Of a DNA stretch of 34,805 nucleotides, positions 16,441-23,089 are shown piece by piece (the first letter of the stretch is position 1; every line of letters begins with the position of its first letter). The translations under genes and the position numbers were made by a program. Source of the stretch: a virus; the IMG/VR virus record IMGVR_UViG_3300030090_000611, positions 1 to 34,805 of that record. The stretch is one strand, 5' to 3'. The notes under the pieces were generated by a model, which ran no database searches, was not told the DNA's origin, and saw only the letters and a program-made list of their open reading frames with translations.

Positions 16441-16644
16441 AGCTTCTAGCTCCCCCTCTAAATATGAGTGCATCTTTTCAAGCTTAACTTTACTTTCTTT
16501 TATAATTTTACGCATCATAGTTTTATCGTGTTTAGTTTTAAATACTTGATCTATTTTTTCTTCAGGGAGTCCAGATAACTCTGTGACTACTTGACCTTTA
16601 GAGTTTATTAAAACTTTAAAAGATATTAAGTTAGCTTCTTTCAT
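16432..16644 (-). CDS. Small helical protein after nrdB, unknown
   Basis: A protein of 70 aa, last gene of the leftward run. Its start overlaps the nrdB stop by ATGA, so it is probably translated together with it. A short beta-like start (LISFKVLINSKGQVVTEL) is followed by a charged helix (MMRKIIKESKVKLEKMHSYLEGELEAL). No cysteine pair is present, so it is not a glutaredoxin or thioredoxin for the reductase. Function unknown. Confidence 0.7.
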   Translation of the reverse strand: MKEANLISFKVLINSKGQVVTELSGLPEEKIDQVFKTKHDKTMMRKIIKESKVKLEKMHSYLEGELEALN

Positions 16645-17615
16645 TGGATTAATTCCGCAAATTGAACATTACTAACATCTCCTCTTAATCCCGCCTTCAT
16701 GTATGACGTTGCTCTACCTTCAAAAAAGTTTTGATGCTCTACTCCTAATACATCATCTAACCATGTAAGAGGATTATCTTTTACATTGTAGTTAGGTTTT
16801 AATCCAAGTTGTAATAGTCTTCTATCAGCTATGTATCTTATATACTGGCTCATCTCTTTCTTTGTTAACCCTTTTATATCCCCCATATTAAACACAAGAT
16901 TTAAGAACCTATCTTCTAAGTCTACCATTTCTCTACAGGCTTGATATATTTCTTTCTTAAAATCATCTGTCCATAGCTCTATGTTTTCTTGCATATATTC
17001 TCTGAATAACTGAGTCATAGCTTCAACGTGCAATGATTCATCTCTTATACTATACGTTATAATTTGCCCCATGCCTTTCATTTTACCGAATCTTGGGAAG
17101 TTTAAAAGAATTATAAAGCTACTAAATAATTGAAGACCCTCTGTAAAAGCAGAGTAAACCGCTAGTGCTTTAGCTATACTTTGTTTATTTCTTTCTGTTA
17201 CTTTAATATCATTAATGTATGCGTGTTTATCTGACATAGCTTCATACTCTGCAAAAGCTTTATATTCTAACTCAGGCATACCTACAGTGTCCAACAACAA
17301 ACTATAAGCGTGTTGATGGATAGATTCCATATTATTAAAGGCTCCCATCATCATACGAGCTTCAGGCTTTTTAAAAATTTTCATGTACCTGTCTACATAA
17401 CCTGTACTTACATCTACATCAGATTGAGTAAACAGTCTAAATATCTGTGTTAATAGATTCTTTTCTTTATCATTAAGGTGTTGCCAATCTTGTACATCGT
17501 TATGTAGCGGCACATCTTCAGGGAACCAATGCATTTGATTTTGTTGAACATAATAATCAAACATCCAAGGATGGTCGAAGGGTTTATAATAATCTCTTGT
17601 TGCTGTTAAACTCAT
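16641..17615 (-). CDS. nrdB: Ribonucleotide reductase class I, small (beta) subunit
   Basis: A protein of 324 aa, close to the usual length for phage beta subunits. It makes the radical that NrdA uses to reduce ribonucleotides to deoxyribonucleotides. The di-iron ligands are readable: D66, E97 and H100 (ESIH), E159 (FTEGLQ), E193 and H196 (DESLH). Y104 stands 7 residues after E97, where E. coli has the radical Tyr122, so a tyrosyl-radical enzyme is expected. It overlaps its upstream neighbour as TAATG and is separated from nrdA by four small genes, which is unusual. Phages use it to feed replication from the host's ribonucleotide pool. Confidence 0.95.
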   Translation of the reverse strand: MSLTATRDYYKPFDHPWMFDYYVQQNQMHWFPEDVPLHNDVQDWQHLNDKEKNLLTQIFRLFTQSDVDVSTGYVDRYMKIFKKPEARMMMGAFNNMESIHQHAYSLLLDTVGMPELEYKAFAEYEAMSDKHAYINDIKVTERNKQSIAKALAVYSAFTEGLQLFSSFIILLNFPRFGKMKGMGQIITYSIRDESLHVEAMTQLFREYMQENIELWTDDFKKEIYQACREMVDLEDRFLNLVFNMGDIKGLTKKEMSQYIRYIADRRLLQLGLKPNYNVKDNPLTWLDDVLGVEHQNFFEGRATSYMKAGLRGDVSNVQFAELIQ

Positions 17616-17809
17616 TAGCTCATCCCTTGTATTGTGTTTAATTTTTCTTGTGCTGTAGATAATGCCCCTACAAGATCATCTATGTCTTGCACTATATCTG
17701 GATGCTCTGCTACCGCTACTGCATTATCTAAATAGTTTTTTAAATTAAGTTGTATTATTTCAATTTCTGCTTCGTACTTCAGCTCTAAAGCTTTTAAGTA
17801 TGGATTCAT
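17615..17809 (-). CDS. Small coiled-coil protein between nrdA and nrdB
   Basis: A protein of 64 aa, coupled on both sides (ATGA upstream, TAATG into nrdB). Almost the whole length is an amphipathic, acidic helix (LKALELKYEAEIEIIQLNLK ... VGALSTAQEKLNTIQ). It has no catalytic residues. It may be an accessory factor of the reductase or simply a co-transcribed gene; I do not recognise it. Confidence 0.7.
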   Translation of the reverse strand: MNPYLKALELKYEAEIEIIQLNLKNYLDNAVAVAEHPDIVQDIDDLVGALSTAQEKLNTIQGMS

Positions 17810-18039
17810 TGTAAAGTCTCCTCATATTTCTCGCGTAACCAATCATTATATTTATTGCAGTATCTTTCTAAGGACATATGTTCAGATGTAATGTTGTTGT
17901 GTTCATCACAGTAGTCTAACCACATCCTAATTTTAAAACTATTAAAAACACTCTCATTAAAAGGTCTTGATTTAAATTTTAAATAGTTAACAAATTGTCT
18001 TGTTTCGCTTATGTAATATTGAGCATCTTCAACGCTCAT
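17806..18039 (-). CDS. Small protein, unknown
   Basis: A protein of 77 aa starting MSVEDAQYYISETR, rich in Tyr/Asn/Glu, with two cysteines (LDYCDEH, ERYCNKY). AGGAGG lies 7 nt before the ATG and overlaps the end of the upstream membrane gene (ATGA). No family was recognised. It is translationally coupled with its neighbours in the nrd cluster. Confidence 0.7.
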   Translation of the reverse strand: MSVEDAQYYISETRQFVNYLKFKSRPFNESVFNSFKIRMWLDYCDEHNNITSEHMSLERYCNKYNDWLREKYEETLQ

Positions 18040-18230
18040 ATTATGCCTCCTAATTTATTATTAATTTCCCACAGTAAATATATAACAACTCCTAAACCTG
18101 CGGCTAGGATTGTATGATACCACACCCACCTAACTTTATATATTCTTAATTCAAGTCTTCTTTCTTCTTCAGCTAATTTGTAATACTTAACGACCTCTTC
18201 TAATTCAGATTCAAATATTTTATCTTTCAT
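18036..18230 (-). CDS. Small membrane protein, partner of the lipoprotein gene
   Basis: A protein of 64 aa starting at ATG 18230, which shares one base with the stop of the lipoprotein gene (TAATG), the same coupling used elsewhere here. A longer frame to 18275 exists but would run inside that gene. Residues 1-30 are a charged helix (ESELEEVVKYYKLAEEERRLE). Residues about 38-57 are a membrane span (ILAAGLGVVIYLLWEI). With the lipoprotein before it, the pair resembles a two-gene envelope unit; a spanin role is possible but the anchor is not at the N-terminus as in known inner spanins. Confidence 0.65.
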   Translation of the reverse strand: MKDKIFESELEEVVKYYKLAEEERRLELRIYKVRWVWYHTILAAGLGVVIYLLWEINNKLGGII

Positions 18231-18397
18231 TATACATAACACTCGCAAATTATCTTTGAACCTATACGTTCGCATATTTTTATTTCTTCTTTAAAGCGGC
18301 ATTTAAGATTTTCTGGGGTCATATAGTCCCATACTGGCGCACTGTTATTAGAGGAGCAGCCAGTTAATAATATAAATAACAATAGTTTAACCTTCAC
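18230..18397 (-). CDS. Small lipoprotein overlapping the end of nrdA
   Basis: A protein of 55 aa with start GTG 18397, 11 nt inside the 3' end of nrdA, and a GGAG 10 nt upstream. The N-terminus MKVKLLLFILLTGCSSN is a complete lipoprotein signal with lipobox LTGC and lipid-bearing Cys14. The mature part carries four more cysteines (33, 42, 51, 53) in the spacing C-x8-C-x8-C-x-C. No stop interrupts the frame and the next gene starts on its stop (TAATG), so I consider it real despite its size. An outer-membrane spanin or superinfection-exclusion lipoprotein are the likeliest roles; both are inference. Confidence 0.68.
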   Translation of the reverse strand: MKVKLLLFILLTGCSSNNSAPVWDYMTPENLKCRFKEEIKICERIGSKIICECYV

Positions 18398-20282
18398 AAC
18401 TAAGACACTCCATATCTTCTAAATTTATTCTTGGTATTTTTAAGTTGACATTCTCTGTAGATCTAGCAGCATCTGACCTTAAATAATATAAAGACTTGAG
18501 CTTAGTAGCTCCAGCCCAATGTACACTATTAACATAATCAAGATAAAGATCATGGACTTCCTGCGATTCCGTAGCCTTTGGAAAACTAAAGAAAAGATTG
18601 ACGCTTTGACTTTGGCAGATGTATTGTTGTCTTTGTTGTGCGTGTTCAATGACCCATAGTTGGTTATATTCTGGCGCGGTTTTAAATAATTCTTTTTCTT
18701 CTTCAGATAGTTCTTCAATATGTTGAATAGACCCTTCATTAGCAGCAATATCGCGCCAAGTTTTTTCATTATCTAACCCTTTATTTTTGAGAATATTTCT
18801 AAGGTATTTGTTCTTAACCTTATAAGAACCTGTAAGAGTTTTGTGGGTAAATATGTTAGCCCTTTGTGGCTCAATACTAGGAGAAGTTCCACCACATATA
18901 ATACTAGAACTGGCATTAGGAGCAATAGCCAACAAGTGAGAATTACGAAGATTGCTACCGACCATATCAGGAGCCTCCCCACGTTCAGCACAAAGTCTTT
19001 TACTAGCATCCCTAGCTCTTTGCTTAATGTGTGAAAAGGCTCTATGATTGAAACTTGTGGCATACATACTTTCAAAACTGATTCTATTGCGCTGTAAGTA
19101 ACTGCAAAAACCCATCGCTCCAAGCCCAATCGCACGTTCTCTATACGCTGAATAAGCGGCTTTAACAAACCCTTCATTGGATTCTTTAACATAATTTTTA
19201 AACCTCTCGTAGTTTGCGTTGTATTTTCCAAGAGCATTAGTATCGACTGAGTGTTCAATAAAATGTTCTAAGACATTATCTAGCATTGTAATTAAATCAT
19301 CAATAAAATTATCATCTTTAACCCACTCATCAAAGTACTCTAGATTAACAGAACTTAAACAACACACGGCAGTTCGTTCTTCATTAGTAGGTAGAGTTAT
19401 TTCTGAACAAAGATTACTCTGACTAACTTCTAATCCTAAATCTTTTTGTTGTGTAGGTAAAGCTTCATTGCAGCGATCAAGATTTACGATATAAGGCTCC
19501 CCTGTTTCTGCTCTGGTATTTATGATTTGCCACCACAGATCTCTAGCAGGGAGTATCTTAATAGCTTCTTTAGATTTAGGATCTATTAAACGCCACTCAG
19601 TATCATCTTGTACTGCTTTTAAAAAGCTATCATTAATAGTAACTGCGTTATGTAAATTTAAACATTTACGATTAAGATCACCTCCAGTAGTTTTACGCAT
19701 ATTAATAAACTCTTCTACTTCTGGATGTTGTATATCCATGTAAGCAGCATACGATCCTCTCCTAGTTACACCTTGATTGAAGGCTAACATTTGAGAATCT
19801 ACAATATGCATGAAAGGGATAGAACCAGTAGACTGACTACCGTTAGAAGTGCTAGTACCGTTGCTGCGAACACTAGACCAAGATCCACCGATGCCTCCAC
19901 CTCCACTTGCAAGCCAAATGTTTTCATCGTAATGATCAGATAAACCAGACCTTGAATCAGGAACATAATTAAGAAAGCAGCTAATAGGGAGGCCACGACT
20001 AGTTCCTGCGTTACTAAGTATAGGAGTACTAAACCCAAACCAATGATCACTTGAGTAGTTATAAAGTCTTTGTGCAAGATCGAAATCAGTAACACCTTTA
20101 TAAGTTGAACAATATGTAGCGGCCCTTGCAAAAGCTTCTTGAGCATGAGTTTCATCCTTCCAAAAATATCTATCTTTAAGTGTGTCCAAAGAAAAATTAT
20201 CTAAGTTTTTTTCTTTGTCGTAATCAATTTCAATTCCTAAATAGAATTGTTTACCTTTTTTATTTGAGGTCTTTGATACCAT
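18387..20282 (-). CDS. nrdA: Ribonucleotide reductase class I, large (alpha) subunit
   Basis: A protein of 631 aa, shorter than the bacterial enzyme (about 760) because the N-terminal ATP-cone is missing, which normally means loss of dATP feedback inhibition. Readable active-site parts are the redox Cys102 (PISCFL), N290-x-C292-x-E294 (NLCSEI, the radical cysteine), the second redox Cys307 (CCLSSVNL), the Tyr599-Tyr600 pair of radical transfer (SLYYLR) and the C-terminal CLSC pair (626-629) that hands electrons from thioredoxin or glutaredoxin. AAGGA lies 8 nt before the ATG. It acts with NrdB; no thioredoxin gene is seen in the window, so a host one is probably used. Confidence 0.95.
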   Translation of the reverse strand: MVSKTSNKKGKQFYLGIEIDYDKEKNLDNFSLDTLKDRYFWKDETHAQEAFARAATYCSTYKGVTDFDLAQRLYNYSSDHWFGFSTPILSNAGTSRGLPISCFLNYVPDSRSGLSDHYDENIWLASGGGGIGGSWSSVRSNGTSTSNGSQSTGSIPFMHIVDSQMLAFNQGVTRRGSYAAYMDIQHPEVEEFINMRKTTGGDLNRKCLNLHNAVTINDSFLKAVQDDTEWRLIDPKSKEAIKILPARDLWWQIINTRAETGEPYIVNLDRCNEALPTQQKDLGLEVSQSNLCSEITLPTNEERTAVCCLSSVNLEYFDEWVKDDNFIDDLITMLDNVLEHFIEHSVDTNALGKYNANYERFKNYVKESNEGFVKAAYSAYRERAIGLGAMGFCSYLQRNRISFESMYATSFNHRAFSHIKQRARDASKRLCAERGEAPDMVGSNLRNSHLLAIAPNASSSIICGGTSPSIEPQRANIFTHKTLTGSYKVKNKYLRNILKNKGLDNEKTWRDIAANEGSIQHIEELSEEEKELFKTAPEYNQLWVIEHAQQRQQYICQSQSVNLFFSFPKATESQEVHDLYLDYVNSVHWAGATKLKSLYYLRSDAARSTENVNLKIPRINLEDMECLSCEG

Positions 20283-20388
20283 CTAAACCGTCCTTTTTTC
20301 TTAATTGTTCCTTGCGGTGTTGTTTGTGTTTGCCTTTACTTTTTTTATTAAAGCGTTCTTTACGTTCCGCTTTCCTGTCCCAAGTCAT
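20260..20388 (-). CDS. 42 aa very basic microprotein
   Basis: A frame starting MTWDRKAERKERFNKK with about 45% Lys/Arg/His, GGAG 7 nt ahead of the ATG and no internal stop. It overlaps the end of the upstream DUF3310-like gene by 29 nt and the start of nrdA by 23 nt; such overlaps are long but not rare here. Possibly a nucleic acid-binding peptide. Because both flanks are coding, a chance frame cannot be excluded. Confidence 0.5.
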   Translation of the reverse strand: MTWDRKAERKERFNKKSKGKHKQHRKEQLRKKDGLDGIKDLK

Positions 20389-20743
20389 CTTTATTCTCCA
20401 TCCAAAACTCTATAAGTTTATTCTCATACCAAGCAGCTTTCTTTTGATCTTCTATAGGGGAACCTTTATATCTCATCCTCCATCTATATTTTAAAGAGTT
20501 ACCTCGTAAGTACCCTATAAACTCATCAGGAGATAGCATAGCCTCTATAGCTTCTATGCATTCTACTGCACCTTGATTATAGTGTTCTGGATTATTTATG
20601 TTATCTACCATAGCACTATTAATAAGTTTAGAATAAGTTTTACCAAGAGTAGATGGGCCTTTCCTTAAAGGCTCTTCTTCTTCAATCCTTCTAGCATTCA
20701 TTTCATCCCACTCTTGAGGTGTTGCGTCATCAATACTGCTCAT
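20360..20743 (-). CDS. DUF3310-like phage protein
   Basis: A protein of 127 aa. ATG 20743 (MSSIDDATPQ) is chosen over ATG 20773 since AAGGAG lies 7 nt before it and the overlap with the upstream gene falls to 14 nt. The C-terminal half NPEHYNQGAVECIEAIEAM, LSPDEFIGYLRGNSLKYRWR and KKAAWYENKLIEFW matches the DUF3310 family of phages, which sometimes is annotated as a nucleotide kinase or SAM-like protein without firm proof. Conserved Tyr, Arg and Lys in KYRWRMRYKG hint at binding of a charged ligand. Lies between endonuclease I and nrdA. Confidence 0.8.
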   Translation of the reverse strand: MSSIDDATPQEWDEMNARRIEEEEPLRKGPSTLGKTYSKLINSAMVDNINNPEHYNQGAVECIEAIEAMLSPDEFIGYLRGNSLKYRWRMRYKGSPIEDQKKAAWYENKLIEFWMENKDDLGQESGT

Positions 20744-21212
20744 CAGTTGTCTCCTTATTTCTTGCAGTTTCATCTATCCAAGATTCAGGTATAGTATCTA
20801 CACTATACCATTTGAAATCGTTAGCCCATGCCCATTCAGCATGACTTCTTTTAGTTCCATCTTTACGTCTTTTAGCGGCTGGCATAGGAGCATTAGGTTC
20901 TGCGAAGAGAAACACAAGCTCTACATCAGGGGGTAGTACTTTTTTAATCCAAACATATTTACTATATTCAGAGTAATCCCAGAAACGTCCTTTAGATTCT
21001 AAAAGGATTTTTTTACCATCTATTAAGCGAACAAAGTCTGGATTGTATTTGTGTTCTACAATATATTCTACTGGCTTTTCTTTATGGTGTTCCCAATCTT
21101 TAAGAATCCCTTGATGTAAAAGATATTCCCAATTAGAATCATATCCAGTAACTAAGTTTTTTTCTACAGGACGTACCGCTCTTTTTTTTCTTCTTCCTGA
21201 TTTAACTTTCAT
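20730..21212 (-). CDS. Endonuclease I, T7 gp3-like Holliday junction resolvase
   Basis: A protein of 160 aa, near the T7 length of 149. The pattern is GYDSNWEYLL (E29), YNPDF (D59) and LLESKGRF (E72, K74), the E/D/E-x-K active site of the PD-(D/E)XK fold used by T7 endonuclease I. The C-terminal FKWYSVDTIPESWIDE aligns by eye with the gp3 ending. It resolves branched DNA before packaging and helps break host DNA. The very basic N-terminus (KVKSGRRKKRAVR) probably binds DNA. ATGA overlap with the gene before it. Confidence 0.9.
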   Translation of the reverse strand: MKVKSGRRKKRAVRPVEKNLVTGYDSNWEYLLHQGILKDWEHHKEKPVEYIVEHKYNPDFVRLIDGKKILLESKGRFWDYSEYSKYVWIKKVLPPDVELVFLFAEPNAPMPAAKRRKDGTKRSHAEWAWANDFKWYSVDTIPESWIDETARNKETTDEQY

Positions 21213-21490
21213 GTAGAATAATCTTTGTAGTTATTATTAAAATAATTATAATCAATAGATGCTATGTCTATACCTGCCTTATACATTTTTTTAAGGTTTT
21301 TTCTAACCCACTTTTTAGAGTATGTACTAAGATATAAAGTTTTTATATTATAGTAATACTCTTGTTTAGGTAGATATTTGTAAACATCTTTATATTTAAT
21401 TTCTTTTTCTTCAGCTATAAGAGAAAGAAGCCAATGAGTTAATATCTCTTCAGTCTTTCTACTAATAAGCTTGCAAGTTTTTCTATTCAT
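21209..21490 (-). CDS. Small Tyr/Lys-rich protein, unknown
   Basis: A protein of 93 aa coupled by ATGA on both sides, between the exonuclease and endonuclease I. It is basic and unusually Tyr/Asn-rich (YYYNIKTLYLSTYSKKW; YNYFNNNYKDY), with helices at both ends. No motif for a nuclease or a zinc site was seen. It may be an accessory of the neighbouring nucleases. Confidence 0.7.
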   Translation of the reverse strand: MNRKTCKLISRKTEEILTHWLLSLIAEEKEIKYKDVYKYLPKQEYYYNIKTLYLSTYSKKWVRKNLKKMYKAGIDIASIDYNYFNNNYKDYST

Positions 21491-22329
21491 ACTTCTTCAA
21501 CTTTAGGTTCAGATACTATTTCTGTAAAGTATACTAAGCCTTTAGCATACTTAAAAGTACGCAGCCCTTTACCATCATTAGAATCTTTATGACATTCATA
21601 TTTATATTCACAATATGAACATTGACGAGGTAATTTCATATTACCTTTTGTGCCTTCTGGGATGGGATCGTAGCACAAAGGAGGCGGGTTGTCAAGCGAT
21701 AATTCAGATTTTAAATTACTAATTCTATCATTAACATTTACTTTATCCATATCATCTGGCTGATAAAAACATAGCTCTCCACTATCTTTAGAGATAACAA
21801 GGAACCCTCCATCCGAAGTACCTTCTGCTTTTTCATATCCAGATAACTGAGCTAGATAACCAAAGGGATCGTCTTCAGCTACTGTACCTTTTTTAAATTT
21901 ATCAAAAGAAAGCCTTGATGCAGTCTTAACATCTACAACTTCTCCATTAATTTTACAATCAATGTGTCCAGATATTCCGTCAACATTTACTTCTTTCTGT
22001 TGATCTGTAACTTTGTACCCTGCCATTCTAACAAACATTAGAACTATTGCTTCTAGAATATGACCATATAAAAATCTTATTTGATTAGACGCTGACAGTG
22101 TGGTTTCATTTTGATTTTTATTTTCAAACCACAACTGTCTAGATGGTCTACCAATATTAGACATTCGTAAAGAAAACTTTTTGTTTCTTTCATTAGGTTT
22201 AGCCCAATGTATTAGAGCCTCTCTAAGATCATCTACAGTCTTATATATTTCTTCTGTAGATATATCAATAGGTTCTCCACTAGATAGAGGCTCAATAGCT
22301 TTATAAATATCTTCTATTAAATTTTTCAT
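21487..22329 (-). CDS. PD-(D/E)XK exonuclease, Cas4/RecB-like
   Basis: A protein of 280 aa. Active-site parts in order: YGHILE (H90, E93), GHIDCK (D124), VVDVKTAS (D133, K135) and QLSGY (161-165), the order seen in RecB/Cas4-type nucleases. The C-terminus has C219 and the cluster C237-x2-C240-x5-C246 (QCSYCEYKYEC), which may hold an iron-sulfur centre as in Cas4 and AddB relatives. In T7-like marine phages a protein of this kind takes the place of the gp6 5'-3' exonuclease that frees nucleotides from host DNA and removes primers. A promoter-like site lies inside the gene at 21667-21695. Confidence 0.85.
   Translation of the reverse strand: MKNLIEDIYKAIEPLSSGEPIDISTEEIYKTVDDLREALIHWAKPNERNKKFSLRMSNIGRPSRQLWFENKNQNETTLSASNQIRFLYGHILEAIVLMFVRMAGYKVTDQQKEVNVDGISGHIDCKINGEVVDVKTASRLSFDKFKKGTVAEDDPFGYLAQLSGYEKAEGTSDGGFLVISKDSGELCFYQPDDMDKVNVNDRISNLKSELSLDNPPPLCYDPIPEGTKGNMKLPRQCSYCEYKYECHKDSNDGKGLRTFKYAKGLVYFTEIVSEPKVEEV
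21667..21695 (-). promoter_or_regulatory. Sigma-70-like promoter inside exonuclease gene
   Basis: On the minus strand TTGACA (21695-21690), a 17 nt spacer and TACGAT (21672-21667). It carries the same extended -35 CGCTTGACAA found at three other sites. If active it would drive the 93 aa gene, endonuclease I, the DUF3310-like gene and the nrd cluster downstream. Confidence 0.45.
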
Positions 22330-22610
22330 TTTCTATGATTTACAAACCTGCACTTTCTAGTTTCAGAATTATAGTGAACATACTGCACTCCTAGTTTCTT
22401 TTGAGTCATGGTCTTTGCCGACAGCCTACCATCTTTATAAGACTTAACATCAATCAATATAATTTCGCCATTGGGTTTCATAGCTACTATATCAACAGGG
22501 CCTGTACACCCTGAATTTTTAAACACATGATACCCTTTATCCCATAGCCATGTGATAGCATAATGCTCTGCCATATCTCCAACTTTATTTGGTTCGTGCT
22601 TCTGTTTCAT
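22326..22610 (-). CDS. Small PD-(D/E)XK nuclease-fold protein, resolvase-like
   Basis: A protein of 94 aa with GDMAEHYAITWLWDKGY (E15), GPVDIVAM (D40) and LIDVKSYKDG (D54, K56). This is the E...D...(D/E)xK pattern of small Holliday-junction-resolvase or VRR-like nucleases, near minimal length. GAGGAG precedes the ATG, and it is coupled by ATGA at both ends. With endonuclease I and the Cas4-like exonuclease it is one of several nuclease-fold proteins in a row. DNA structure specificity cannot be read from sequence. Confidence 0.72.
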   Translation of the reverse strand: MKQKHEPNKVGDMAEHYAITWLWDKGYHVFKNSGCTGPVDIVAMKPNGEIILIDVKSYKDGRLSAKTMTQKKLGVQYVHYNSETRKCRFVNHRK

Positions 22611-23089
22611 ACTAACTCCTCAATAGGTTTTAATTTTGAAATTTGTAAGTTAAAACAATCAGTTCTAACTTTCCAATTATTTGAAGGATCTATGTCACCT
22701 TTATTTAAAGGTGTTGCGCTTTTAAAATAATCTTCTTTAGAAAGATAACCTAGCAGCCACCCCTTAGACATATCTTTTAATACTCTAGCAAAGACATAAA
22801 CATCGCATCTCTGGTGCGTATTTAATTTTGCTATAGAACATTCATAAAAAGGTTTAGGTTCTGTAGATACTTTTTTAGTTTTAACATCTATTTTTTTACC
22901 CTTGTAGATTATATCATAATCATAAGTATTAGATAGGTCAACTCCTAAAAAATTAGCTGTCATTAATTCACCTAAGAAACCATACATATTACCTTTACCT
23001 TTTGTTATAGAATTATTTATCTCTCCTAAATCTAAAGATAAAGACTTAGCTTTACGAACATCATTATATTTTATATCAATGAGTTTCAC
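22607..23089 (-). CDS. PD-(D/E)XK-like phage protein
   Basis: A protein of 160 aa with start GTG 23089 (GGAG 9 nt upstream), overlapping the polymerase gene by 14 nt. GFLGELMTANFLG (E41), YDYDIIYKGKKIDVKTK (D59, D68, K70) and the conserved-looking CDVYVFARV and GWLLGYLSKEDY stretches fit a nuclease fold of restriction-enzyme type seen in T7-like marine phages. It may process replication intermediates; the catalytic set looks complete but activity is not known. Confidence 0.72.
   Translation of the reverse strand: MKLIDIKYNDVRKAKSLSLDLGEINNSITKGKGNMYGFLGELMTANFLGVDLSNTYDYDIIYKGKKIDVKTKKVSTEPKPFYECSIAKLNTHQRCDVYVFARVLKDMSKGWLLGYLSKEDYFKSATPLNKGDIDPSNNWKVRTDCFNLQISKLKPIEELV

Noticed and set aside
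16441-16480. Possible bidirectional terminator where the two gene sets meet
   Set aside because: Only a weak AGCT repeat is present, with no stable stem and T run.
18231-18275. Extended N-terminus of the small membrane protein
   Set aside because: The extra residues lie in the lipoprotein gene, and ATG 18230 couples to its stop as TAATG like other gene pairs here.
19799-20155. 118 aa hydrophobic frame on the minus strand
   Set aside because: Same-strand shadow of nrdA in another frame; Leu/Val-rich composition arises from codon positions.
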